NCBI GenBank assembly: GCA_002354805.1
Contig: DEMH01000010.1
Coordinates: 165,293 to 229,292, forward strand
Length of the DNA: 64,000 nt
Reading direction: 5' to 3'
Source: Gammaproteobacteria bacterium UBA2675
GTDB taxonomy: Bacteria; Pseudomonadota; Gammaproteobacteria; Pseudomonadales; Pseudohongiellaceae
In this document: piece by piece, positions 24,725-32,436 of the stretch
Layout of the letters: the number at the start of each line of letters is the position of its first letter
Position numbering within the stretch: position 1 is the stretch's first letter
Made by a program: the position numbers and the translations under genes
The notes under the pieces: model-generated
Databases searched by the model: none
Seen by the model: only the letters and a program-made list of their open reading frames with translations
What the model was told of the DNA's origin: nothing

Positions 24725-25507
24725 ATGTCTATTGATCTGTGGCTTGTTCCTGAGCCGGACATGACACTGCAGCAGTTGCAGGCGATGTCGGCCGGTCTGC
24801 TCAGCGAAGATGAGCAAAAGCGTTTTGACAGTCAGCGGCTACCCAAAGGACAGTTCACCTTTCTGCATACGCGGGTGGCACTGCGCAAATTACTGAGTCA
24901 CTACTGGCCCGCTGTTGAGCCGGGTGCCTGGCGATTCAGGCGCTCGCATCACGGTAAACCCTTTGTATTCGCACCGCCCGGTGTTGTCCCGACCGCCGGC
25001 TCCTACAATCTGACCCACGCCGACGGCATGCTGGCCATTGCGGTATGCGACAGTGGCGAAGTGGGGGTTGATATCGAGCCGCACACACGCGAGGTGGATG
25101 CACTGGCACTGGCAAAGCGCTTTTTTACTGATGAAGAATTTCAGCTGCTCAACAGCAGTGCGGCCGACATCAGGCAGTCACTTTTTCTGGAAATCTGGAC
25201 ACTCAAGGAAGCCTGCGTGAAAGCCTGTGGCATGGGGCTGGCACACGCGCTGCGACACTTTTCTTTTGAACCGCTTGCGGCGGAAGGTCTGGCCATGACT
25301 CTGCACAGGCCGATACAGCCGGCACCTGAATCAGGTGCGGATCACTGGCAGGTATGGTCTGGGATACATGGCGCTTTTCGCCTGGGTCTGGCGTGCCAGA
25401 TGAGCGCGGCTGACAGCAGTCCGCAGTCGCTGACAGTACAGGGTTTCGATATTGTCTCTGGTGTACACACGGCACATTGGCAGCAGCAGCGAAGCGCCAG
25501 AAGCTGA
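24725..25507 (+). CDS. 4'-phosphopantetheinyl transferase (Sfp type)
   Basis: 260 residues. The enzyme would move phosphopantetheine from CoA to a serine of carrier proteins. The family motifs are present: YNLTHADGM (P1), VGVDIEPHTR (P2, with metal-binding Asp and Glu) and FLEIWTLKEACVKACGMGL (P3, W-x-x-KEA-x-x-K). Length fits the Sfp/AcpT-like group rather than the shorter AcpS. No polyketide or nonribosomal peptide genes are in the window, so its carrier protein is not known; it may be the general one of the cell. It follows pspF by 50 bases without clear functional link. Confidence 0.92.
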   Translation: MSIDLWLVPEPDMTLQQLQAMSAGLLSEDEQKRFDSQRLPKGQFTFLHTRVALRKLLSHYWPAVEPGAWRFRRSHHGKPFVFAPPGVVPTAGSYNLTHADGMLAIAVCDSGEVGVDIEPHTREVDALALAKRFFTDEEFQLLNSSAADIRQSLFLEIWTLKEACVKACGMGLAHALRHFSFEPLAAEGLAMTLHRPIQPAPESGADHWQVWSGIHGAFRLGLACQMSAADSSPQSLTVQGFDIVSGVHTAHWQQQRSARS

Positions 25508-25518
25508 AGTCAGAAAAA

Positions 25519-26808
25519 TCAGCCGTCTGTCTCGTTGGTGTGGTCGGCCGGTTCGGCACGCCACATGCGTACGGTCTTGATCACATTGTCTTTTACCTGA
25601 ACGATCTCTGCAAAATACTCACCAATCTGAATGCCGATAGCAGAATCGGGGATGGCCTCCAACGTCTCCATCAGTAATCCATTAAGCGTCTTGGCATTGG
25701 TGGTGTCCAGCTCCCAGCCAAGAATGCGATTGATATCGCGCAGAGTTGCCGTGCCGTCTATCAGGTAGGTACCGTCTTCCTGTGGGTGAACATCCTGGCT
25801 GCTGTCGGCCACATCGGTCGTGAATTCACCCACAATTTCTTCCAGAATATCTTCCAGGGTGATGATGCCTTTGACGTCACCATACTCATCAACAACAAAG
25901 GCCATGCGCTTGCGATGACGCTGAAAGTTGAACAGCTGTGTGTGCAGCGGCGTGCTTTCCGGAATGAAATAGGCCGCGTCCAGTTCATTGCTGATATCGT
26001 CCTTGGTAATGTCGTTGGACTGAGCCAGTCGGGCAATGCTGCGCATATGCAGCACCCCAATGACATTGTCGATTTCCTTGCGGTACACCGGCAGCCGGGT
26101 GTGCTGCGCGGTGCCAATCAGCAGCAGGATGTCGTCCAGGTCGTCATCCATATCGATGCCGGTGATCTCACTGCGCGGCACCAGAATATCGTTCACCGTG
26201 ACCTTCTCCAGGTCCAGCACATTAAGCAGCATGCCTTGGCCCTGGGCCGGAATCAGCTGTGCTGATTCGTGCACCACCGTGCGCAGCTCCTCCGGACTGA
26301 GCTGGTGATCTGCGGAGGACTCGGGTTTGATGCCGAATGCGCGAATCAACAGGTGAGACACGCGGTTAGCCATCCATACCAGCGGGTACAGCACCTTCAG
26401 CAACAATACCAGCAGCAGGCTGGACGGATAGGCGATACGCTCCGGATGCAGGGCAGCGATGGTTTTGGGGGTGATTTCGGCAAAAATCAGGATCAGCAAT
26501 GTCATGACGATGGTCGTCAGCACGGTTTCCGGATTGCCGAACAGTTGAATGGCAATGGACGTGGCGATCGACGCAGACAGGAGGTTAACGAAGTTGTTGC
26601 CGATCAGTATCACGCCCAGCAGTTTGTCAGGCGCTTCCAGCAGGCGGCTGACCCGCTGCGCGCCAGCGTGTTTTTGCCGCACCAGGTGCTTCAGTCGATA
26701 ACGGTTCAGCGACATCATGCTCGTTTCCGAACTTGAGAAGTAAGCTGAAGCGAAAATCAGAAAAACCAGCAGACCAGTGAGAATGGGTACCGATGAGTCG
26801 CCGTCCAT
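25519..26808 (-). CDS. CNNM/CorC-HlyC family transporter (YfjD/CorB-like)
   Basis: 429 residues. The N-terminal DUF21/CNNM membrane domain has four hydrophobic helices (TGLLVFLIFASAYFSSSETSMM; LLGVILIGNNFVNLLSASIA; TLLILIFAEITPKTIA; LLLVLLLKVLYPLVW). Then come a CBS pair at about 195-330 (VPRSEITGIDMDDD; FVVDEYGDVKGIITLEDILEEIVGEF) and a C-terminal CorC_HlyC domain (YLIDGTATLRDINRILG). Such proteins act in magnesium homeostasis. Translation is coupled to ypjD: its start lies 6 bases after that stop and the GGAGG overlaps it. CorB with a YpjD-like partner is a known gene pair. Confidence 0.92.
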   Translation of the reverse strand: MDGDSSVPILTGLLVFLIFASAYFSSSETSMMSLNRYRLKHLVRQKHAGAQRVSRLLEAPDKLLGVILIGNNFVNLLSASIATSIAIQLFGNPETVLTTIVMTLLILIFAEITPKTIAALHPERIAYPSSLLLVLLLKVLYPLVWMANRVSHLLIRAFGIKPESSADHQLSPEELRTVVHESAQLIPAQGQGMLLNVLDLEKVTVNDILVPRSEITGIDMDDDLDDILLLIGTAQHTRLPVYRKEIDNVIGVLHMRSIARLAQSNDITKDDISNELDAAYFIPESTPLHTQLFNFQRHRKRMAFVVDEYGDVKGIITLEDILEEIVGEFTTDVADSSQDVHPQEDGTYLIDGTATLRDINRILGWELDTTNAKTLNGLLMETLEAIPDSAIGIQIGEYFAEIVQVKDNVIKTVRMWRAEPADHTNETDG

Positions 26809-26814
26809 CAGTGC

Positions 26815-27621
26815 CTAACCTCCGAGGATGAATTCGATGACAATCTTTGAGCCATAAAAACCCAGCAGCAGCAGGGCAAAACCGGCCAGCGTTCCCTTGA
26901 TGGCGGTATTGCCACGCCAGCCAAGACGATGTCGGCCCCACAGCAACACCGAGAAAACCGTCCACGCCAATAGCGAAAAGACTGTCTTGTGCGGCAGCCC
27001 CTGTGCCATCAGGTCATCAACAAACATGAAGCCTGCGGCGATCGCCAGCGTCAGCAGTACCTGGGCAATCCACAACAATTCAAACAGCAGTTTTTCCATG
27101 TCCTGCAGTGGCGGGAAGCGGCGGATGACGGCTGATGCATGCTGGTGGCGCAGATTGTAGTTCTGAAAGGCCAGAAATGTTGCCTGCAGTGACGCCAGCG
27201 CAAACAGGCTGTAAGCCATAATTGATAACAGGACATGGGCGGCCAGACCGGAGCTCAGTTGCTGTGCAGGGTAATCGCTGTCAAACAGCAGGGACAGCAG
27301 CAACGTGATGGCGGCCAGCGGGAAGACCCACATCACAATGATGGCCAGCGGTCTGCGCAGGTTGGTAATCATGGCCAGCAGGGCGATGGCGGCCAGGATC
27401 AGTGTGCTGACTTCCATAATGCCAAAATGGTAACCATCCGGGCGCACCACCAGCTGCCAGGCACTGATGCCATGCAGCACAACTGCTGCCAGCCCGGTCG
27501 CGGCGACAGCCGGGCCGGCCTTGATGCGGGCGTTCTGCGTCCGAATGGCGTGACTCTGAAAGCTCAGGCTGGCAATGTACAGCACGATAGCAGTAATGCC
27601 TGACAGCGTCGAAATGGGCAT
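26815..27621 (-). CDS. CcsA-like cytochrome c assembly family protein (YpjD)
   Basis: 268 residues from the ATG complementary to 27619-27621; an upstream TTG is possible but too close to its ribosome site. Eight hydrophobic helices are seen with the CcsA-like segment LAAHVLLSIMAYSLFALASLQATFLAF and MPISTLSGITAIVLYIASL at the start. The family is related to heme-handling CcsA/CcmC proteins, but YpjD members beside CNNM transporters are of unknown function. It lies between ffh (divergent) and the CNNM gene and is co-transcribed with the latter. Confidence 0.86.
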   Translation of the reverse strand: MPISTLSGITAIVLYIASLSFQSHAIRTQNARIKAGPAVAATGLAAVVLHGISAWQLVVRPDGYHFGIMEVSTLILAAIALLAMITNLRRPLAIIVMWVFPLAAITLLLSLLFDSDYPAQQLSSGLAAHVLLSIMAYSLFALASLQATFLAFQNYNLRHQHASAVIRRFPPLQDMEKLLFELLWIAQVLLTLAIAAGFMFVDDLMAQGLPHKTVFSLLAWTVFSVLLWGRHRLGWRGNTAIKGTLAGFALLLLGFYGSKIVIEFILGG

Positions 27622-27775
27622 GAAAGCAGACAAATCCTTGTTATTGACAATCGCTCAAGCGGGCGGGTCTGAAGGGCTCAGTCCGCATGTTGTGGGCAGA
27701 GTGTCGCATAACTGTCCAAGGCGTTGAAGCATTTTTTGGCTTGCCACGCGAGCCCGGAGCTCTGCCTGACGGCTA

Positions 27776-27811
27776 TTGTAGCGGGCGCGTATCAAGGGGA
27801 TAATACGCGCC
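27776..27811 (+). promoter_or_regulatory. ffh promoter with an overlapping inverted repeat
   Basis: TTGTAG (27776-27781) and GATAAT (27799-27804) at 17-base spacing make a sigma-70-like promoter. A perfect 9-bp inverted repeat, GGCGCGTAT (27784-27792) and ATACGCGCC (27803-27811), spans the spacer and the -10 box, so it may be an operator or form a stem near the transcript start. Expected start is near 27811. Confidence 0.5.
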
Positions 27812-27849
27812 ATTATTTACGATATACCAGTTTCCGAGGTCTATTGACT

Positions 27850-29232
27850 ATGTTTGACAGCTTAACCGAACGGCTTTCCGGTGCCCTGCGCAAGATCAGT
27901 GGCAAGGCGACGCTGACGGAAAACAACATTGAAGAGGCGCTGCGTGAGGTAAGACGTGCGCTGCTTGAGGCGGATGTTGCGCTGCCGGTGGTCAAGGACT
28001 TCATCGAGCGGGTCAAGCTGCGCGCTGTCGGTCAGGAGGTCTCCAAGAGCCTGAGTCCGGGTCAGGCCTTCATCAAGATCGTTCAGGCCGAGCTGGAAGC
28101 GGTCATGGGCGTGGCCAACGAAAAGCTGGACCTGTCTGCCCAGCCGCCCGCCATCGTCCTGATGGCAGGTCTGCAGGGCGCGGGTAAAACCACGACCGTC
28201 GCCAAACTGGCGCGGCTGCTGAAAAACGACCAGAAAAAATCGGTAATGGTGGTCAGCGCCGACGTTTATCGTCCCGCCGCGATCGCACAGCTGGAGACCC
28301 TGGCCAAAGAGGTTGGCGTCAGGTTCTTCCCGTCAGATATCTCACAGCAGCCGGAAGACATTGCCCAGGCAGCGGTCAAGGAAGCGCGCAAGGCATTTGT
28401 TGATGTGCTGCTGGTGGATACCGCTGGTCGCCTTGCCATCGACGGCGAGATGATGGATGAGATCAGTCGCCTGCACCGCACGCTGAACCCGATTGAAACC
28501 CTGTTTGTGGTTGATGCCATGACCGGTCAGGATGCGGCTGTCACAGCCAAGGCCTTCAGCGATGCGCTGCCTCTGACCGGTGTGGTGCTTACCAAGGCAG
28601 ATGGTGACTCCCGCGGTGGTGCCGCGCTGTCCGTACGCCAGGTCACCGGCAAGCCGATCAAGTTTATCGGTATGGGCGAAAAGATTGACGCGCTGGAGCC
28701 GTTCTATCCGGACCGTATCGCCTCTCGCATCCTGGGCATGGGTGACCTGCTGTCGCTGATCGAAGAAGCGGAACGCAAGGTCGACCGCAGCAAGGCAGAG
28801 AAGCTGGCTGGCAAATTCCAGAAAGGCAAGGGATTCGACCTTGAGGATTTCCGCGAACAGCTGCAGCAGATGAAGAATATGGGGGGTATGGCCAGCATCA
28901 TGGACAAGATGCCCGGTATGGGCGCCTTACCACCGGGTGCAGCCGCGAAGGTGGATGAAAAGCAGTTCAGCCGCATGGAGGCCATTATCAACTCCATGAC
29001 GCCCAAGGAACGGCGCAATCCGGATGCTCTCAACGGATCCCGCAAGCGGCGTATCTGTCAGGGCTCTGGCACACAGATCCAGGACCTGAACCGTTTGCTT
29101 AAGCAGCACAAGCAAATGCAGAAAATGATGAAGAAAATGAAGAGCGGCGCGCTGGCCAATATGATGCGTGGCCTGGGCGGTATGCGGGGGCCAGGCGGCT
29201 TCCCGGGTGCCGGTGGTCCGCCGCGATTCTGA
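27850..29232 (+). CDS. ffh: Signal recognition particle protein
   Basis: 460 residues (E. coli 453) from the ATG at 27850; the frame extends 42 codons upstream but MFDSLTERLSG is the standard start. Ffh binds 4.5S RNA and signal peptides and delivers ribosomes to FtsY. N domain residues 1-90; GTPase motifs GLQGAGKTTT, DTAGR and TKADGDSRGG; Met-rich M domain from about 300 with KMPGMGALP, GSRKRRI and QKMMKKMKSG. A Gly-rich tail ends the protein. It precedes the rpsP operon, a conserved order. Confidence 0.97.
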   Translation: MFDSLTERLSGALRKISGKATLTENNIEEALREVRRALLEADVALPVVKDFIERVKLRAVGQEVSKSLSPGQAFIKIVQAELEAVMGVANEKLDLSAQPPAIVLMAGLQGAGKTTTVAKLARLLKNDQKKSVMVVSADVYRPAAIAQLETLAKEVGVRFFPSDISQQPEDIAQAAVKEARKAFVDVLLVDTAGRLAIDGEMMDEISRLHRTLNPIETLFVVDAMTGQDAAVTAKAFSDALPLTGVVLTKADGDSRGGAALSVRQVTGKPIKFIGMGEKIDALEPFYPDRIASRILGMGDLLSLIEEAERKVDRSKAEKLAGKFQKGKGFDLEDFREQLQQMKNMGGMASIMDKMPGMGALPPGAAAKVDEKQFSRMEAIINSMTPKERRNPDALNGSRKRRICQGSGTQIQDLNRLLKQHKQMQKMMKKMKSGALANMMRGLGGMRGPGGFPGAGGPPRF

Positions 29233-29381
29233 CAACTGCCCCAACAGTACGGCCGCAGTGTGAAAAAAACCAAAGTTTTCTTCCCTCTGGCGGCCAATTC
29301 GCTTAGAATACCGCACTTTTTCCGGCACTGTGTCGGGAATACTCTGTTTTCGTACGAAGCTAACATTAGGAAATGTAGTCT

Positions 29382-29642
29382 ATGGTCACAATCCGACTGG
29401 CTCGCGGCGGCGCCAAGAAAAAGCCTTTTTATCACATCACAGTAACTGATTCGCGCAATGCGCGTGATGGCCGTTTCATCGAGCGTGTTGGGTTCTTCAA
29501 CCCGGTAGCGCGTGGTAACGAGGAGCGTCTGCGTATCGATCTGGACCGTGTAAAGCACTGGGAAGGCCAGGGCGCACAGGCCAGCGAGCGTGTAGCTGAG
29601 CTGATCAAGCAGGCGAGCGCGGCCGCCAGCACTCAGGCCTGA
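29382..29642 (+). CDS. rpsP: 30S ribosomal protein S16
   Basis: 86 residues beginning VTIRLARGGAKKKPFYHITVTDSRNARDG, the universal S16 signature. First gene of the rpsP-rimM-trmD-rplS operon. The ATG at 29382 has AGGAAATG-type sequence nine bases upstream. The Ala/Ser-rich C-terminus (AAASTQA) is typical of proteobacteria. Confidence 0.98.
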   Translation: MVTIRLARGGAKKKPFYHITVTDSRNARDGRFIERVGFFNPVARGNEERLRIDLDRVKHWEGQGAQASERVAELIKQASAAASTQA

Positions 29643-29656
29643 TAGCCGGAGTTGCA

Positions 29657-30193
29657 TTGGCAGCGTTATCTGCAGACCGGATCTGTCTGGGGCGCATAGG
29701 TGCGCCTTATGGCATCAAGGGTTGGGTCAAGCTGATTTCATTTACTCAGCCACGCGATAACCTGCTTGAGTACAAAACGTTTTACGTAACATGTCAGGGG
29801 CTTGAGAAACAGCTCGACATGGATGCTGGTAAACCGCACGGCAAAGGGCTGGTGGGGCACTTTGTTGGTTATGACACGCCGGAAGCGGCGCGTGAGCTGA
29901 CCAACGTGGAGCTCTATGTGCAGGCCGATTCCTTGCCGGATCTGTCGGAAGACGATTATTACTGGCACGAATTGATAGGCCTGCGGGTCGAGAATACGGC
30001 GGGGCAGTGCCTCGGCAAAGTCAGCAACCTGCTGGAGACCGGCGCCAACGACGTGCTGGTGGTAGATGCCAGCGCTGACAGCATTGATGATGTGCAGCGA
30101 CTGATTCCCTGGCTGCCCGACAACGTTGTGGTCAAGGTGGATCGAACGGCTGGCGTCATTGTGGTGGACTGGGGCGCTGACTACCTGCTTTAA
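29657..30193 (+). CDS. rimM: Ribosome maturation factor RimM
   Basis: 178 residues if translation starts at the TTG at 29657, which lies five bases after GGAG; no ATG is suitably placed before the conserved ICLGRIGAPYGIKGWVKLISFTQP. The N-terminal RimM barrel and C-terminal PRC-barrel (YYWHELIGLRVENTAGQCLGKV; LIPWLPDNVVVKVD) are both present. RimM binds S19 and helps mature the 30S head. It lies 14 bases after rpsP. A TTG start could keep its level below the ribosomal proteins, which is known for rimM and trmD in E. coli by other means. Confidence 0.93.
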   Translation: MAALSADRICLGRIGAPYGIKGWVKLISFTQPRDNLLEYKTFYVTCQGLEKQLDMDAGKPHGKGLVGHFVGYDTPEAARELTNVELYVQADSLPDLSEDDYYWHELIGLRVENTAGQCLGKVSNLLETGANDVLVVDASADSIDDVQRLIPWLPDNVVVKVDRTAGVIVVDWGADYLL

Positions 30194-30217
30194 GAGTGCC
30201 ACCGGGAAGGCGTCGCC

Positions 30218-30235
30218 ATGAAAGTTGCACCATGA
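30218..30235 (+). CDS. Five-codon ORF overlapping the trmD start
   Basis: ATG at 30218 reads MKVAP and stops at TGA 30233-30235, which overlaps the trmD ATG (30232) in an ATGA junction. The only good ribosome site, GGGAAGG (30204-30210), is spaced for this ATG and not for trmD. The ORF looks like a partial duplication of the trmD start, since both read CCATGAAAGT(T/C)GC. TrmD may be made by reinitiation. Functional role inferred. Confidence 0.4.
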   Translation: MKVAP

Positions 30236-30987
30236 AAGTCGCCATAGTGACACTGTTTCCGGACATGTTCACCGCGGTGACCGACTACGGCATCACTGGT
30301 CGCGCCTGTCGCAATGGGCTGCTGGACCTGGCGTGCTGGAATCCGCGTGATTTCACCACTGACAGGCACCGCACAGTTGATGACAAGCCGTTTGGCGGCG
30401 GTGCCGGTATGTTGATGAAGACCGAGCCGCTGTGTCAGGCCATCGACGCAGCCACGGCCTGGCATGACAGCAGGCCGACGGTGATTTACCTGTCACCCCA
30501 GGGGCGCAGGCTGGACCAGGCAGGTGTTGAGTCACTGGCCGGTCGGACGAATTTGATACTGGTTTGCGGGCGCTATCAGGGCATCGATGAGCGGGTACTG
30601 CAAACCCGGATTGACGAGGAATGGTCGGTAGGCGACTACGTCCTCAGTGGTGGTGAATTACCCGCCATGGTGATGCTGGACGCAGTGATCCGGTATCTGC
30701 CGGGAGCCCTTGGCAACGAGGACTCTGCAGGTCTGGATTCATTTGCTGCGGTTGAGGGTGGTGCCGGATTGCTGGATTGTCCGCGCTACACCAGGCCGCA
30801 GGCCTTTGCCGGGATGGATGTGCCGGCGGTGCTGACCGGCGGCAATCACCAGGAAATTCGACGCTGGCAGTTAAAGCAGCGTCTGGGAAGAACATGGTTG
30901 AAGCGGCCTGATCTGCTCGAATCGCGGCAATTGACCGACGAGCAGCGGGTTTTGTTAAACGAATTTATCAGTGAATCTGGTGCCTGA
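30232..30987 (+). CDS. trmD: tRNA (guanine(37)-N1)-methyltransferase
   Basis: 251 residues from the ATG at 30232, giving the standard MKVAIVTLFPDMF opening. TrmD methylates G37 of tRNAs reading CNN codons and prevents frameshifts. SPOUT-fold knot motifs are seen: LVCGRYQGIDERVLQTRIDEEWSVGDYVLSGGELPAM, with the catalytic Asp in YTRPQAFAGMDVPAVL region and GGNHQEIRRWQ. Length fits (255 in E. coli). Its start overlaps a five-codon ORF. Confidence 0.97.
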   Translation: MKVAIVTLFPDMFTAVTDYGITGRACRNGLLDLACWNPRDFTTDRHRTVDDKPFGGGAGMLMKTEPLCQAIDAATAWHDSRPTVIYLSPQGRRLDQAGVESLAGRTNLILVCGRYQGIDERVLQTRIDEEWSVGDYVLSGGELPAMVMLDAVIRYLPGALGNEDSAGLDSFAAVEGGAGLLDCPRYTRPQAFAGMDVPAVLTGGNHQEIRRWQLKQRLGRTWLKRPDLLESRQLTDEQRVLLNEFISESGA

Positions 30988-31029
30988 CTGCCGTGACGGT
31001 AGCAAGGTATCAATAATGGGAGTGCGGCA

Positions 31030-31395
31030 ATGAGCAACAGCAAATACATTGAAATGATCGAAAAAGAGCAAATGAACAAGGAAATCCCGGAATTCAGCCC
31101 GGGCGATACCGTTGTTGTTCAGGTAAAGATCAAGGAAGGCGATCGTGAGCGTCTGCAGGCTTTTGAAGGCGTTGTCATCGGTATCCGCAACCGTGGTCTG
31201 AACTCTGCCTTCACTGTCCGCAAGATCTCTCACGGCGTGGGCGTTGAGCGTACATTCCAGACCTACAGCCCGCTGGTAGACAGCATTGCCGTCAAGCGTC
31301 GTGGTGACGTTCGTCAGGCCAAACTGTACTACCTGCGCGAACTGTCTGGTCGTGCTGCCCGTATTGCAGAAAAGCTGGACAAAAAAGTCAGCTGA
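31030..31395 (+). CDS. rplS: 50S ribosomal protein L19
   Basis: 121 residues with the L19 features IPEFSPGDTVVVQVKIKEGDRERLQAFEGVVIGIRNRG and GVGVERTFQTYSPLVDSI. It is the last gene of the rpsP operon and is followed by a strong terminator. Start at the ATG 31030 with GGGAG nearby. Confidence 0.98.
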   Translation: MSNSKYIEMIEKEQMNKEIPEFSPGDTVVVQVKIKEGDRERLQAFEGVVIGIRNRGLNSAFTVRKISHGVGVERTFQTYSPLVDSIAVKRRGDVRQAKLYYLRELSGRAARIAEKLDKKVS

Positions 31396-31463
31396 TCTCT
31401 GCCGTCCAGCGCGGCGATCTGCCGGGTGTCACAGCCTGTGGCACAAAGATGCAGAAAAATGCA

Positions 31464-31494
31464 GAAAAAAGGGGCTTTCGAGCCCCTTTTTTTT
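31464..31494 (+). terminator. Rho-independent terminator of the rpsP operon
   Basis: GGGGCT (31471-31476), TTCG tetraloop, AGCCCC (31481-31486), preceded by six As and followed by eight Ts. Textbook terminator 70 bases after rplS. Confidence 0.95.
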
Positions 31495-31565
31495 GGCCCG
31501 TAGTGCCGCTCATGGTAAAGTCTTGGGTATATGTTACTTGCTCTAAATGGCTGTGGAGAATCTCT

Positions 31566-32342
31566 ATGAAGTTGTCATCTAAGCTGAATGGCGCATTGCG
31601 TTGGACACAGCTTGCGGCCGTGTCACTGACCTTTGTCGCCGGCAGCGCCACGGCTGCGGAAACCCCGGAATGGGCCGTCGAGCTGACCAATACACTGAAT
31701 ACCAGTCTGGGCGCTGTCAGCCAGGGCCAATTGCAGGTCCGACAGGTCAACGAGACGCCGATGGAAGGCATCTACGAAGTGATCATGAGTTCGGGTGAGA
31801 TTCTGCATACCAACCGCTCCGGGCAGTTCCTGATGACCGGCGAGCTGTATATGACCCGCCCCGAGGGTCTGGTCAACCTGACCGCAGAGACGCGCAAGGG
31901 ACAAACGGCAGACCTGATCGCCAATATGGCTGAAGACGACATGATCATTTTCAGCCCGGAGAGCGATCCGCTGGCCAGCATTACCGTGTTCACTGATGTC
32001 GACTGCACCTTCTGCCGTCGCCTGCATGGTGATATCGAGGCGATCAATGAGCGTGGCATAGAGGTGCGCTATGTAGCCTATCCGCGCGGCGGACGCCAGT
32101 CGGAAGCGTACCCCAAGATGATTTCTGTGTGGTGTGCCAGTGATCGCAAGCGTGCGCTGACGCAGGCCAAAAATGGACAAAACCTGCCAGCGCTGGAATG
32201 TCAGAACCCGGTGATCAGCCAGCATGCAATCGGCAATCAGATTGGTATCTCCGGAACGCCTGCGATCGTGCTGCAGGATGGCACAGTGATTCCAGGGTAT
32301 ATGGAAGTTGACCGCCTCGCGGCTACCGTTCTGGGCCAGTAA
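31566..32342 (+). CDS. dsbC: Thiol:disulfide isomerase DsbC
   Basis: 258 residues from the ATG at 31566 (GGAGA six bases before). Signal peptide with core LAAVSLTFVAGSATAA. The N-terminal dimerisation domain (GIYEVIMSSGEILHTNRSGQFLMTGELYMT) and C-terminal thioredoxin fold with ITVFTDVDCTFCRRLHGDI match DsbC. The active site is CTFC instead of CGYC. Two later Cys (VWCAS, ALECQN) could form the structural disulfide. It corrects wrong disulfides in the periplasm and would be kept reduced by a DsbD-type protein such as the one at 37079. Confidence 0.94.
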   Translation: MKLSSKLNGALRWTQLAAVSLTFVAGSATAAETPEWAVELTNTLNTSLGAVSQGQLQVRQVNETPMEGIYEVIMSSGEILHTNRSGQFLMTGELYMTRPEGLVNLTAETRKGQTADLIANMAEDDMIIFSPESDPLASITVFTDVDCTFCRRLHGDIEAINERGIEVRYVAYPRGGRQSEAYPKMISVWCASDRKRALTQAKNGQNLPALECQNPVISQHAIGNQIGISGTPAIVLQDGTVIPGYMEVDRLAATVLGQ

Positions 32343-32393
32343 TACGTCACGTACAATCGACGTATCATTATTACAGATCCATTTGTTTTACCC

Positions 32394-32422
32394 GACACGA
32401 ACTGGATTCGTGTCTTTTTTTT
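32394..32422 (+). terminator. Terminator just upstream of hom (dsbC terminator or attenuator)
   Basis: GACACGAA (32394-32401) and TTCGTGTC (32407-32414) form an 8-bp stem with a five-base loop and eight Ts. It is 51 bases after dsbC and only 14 bases before the hom start codon, leaving no room for a promoter between it and hom. Either a promoter lies between 32343 and 32393 or hom depends on read-through. Confidence 0.85.
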
Positions 32423-32436
32423 GATGTGAGGAAATT

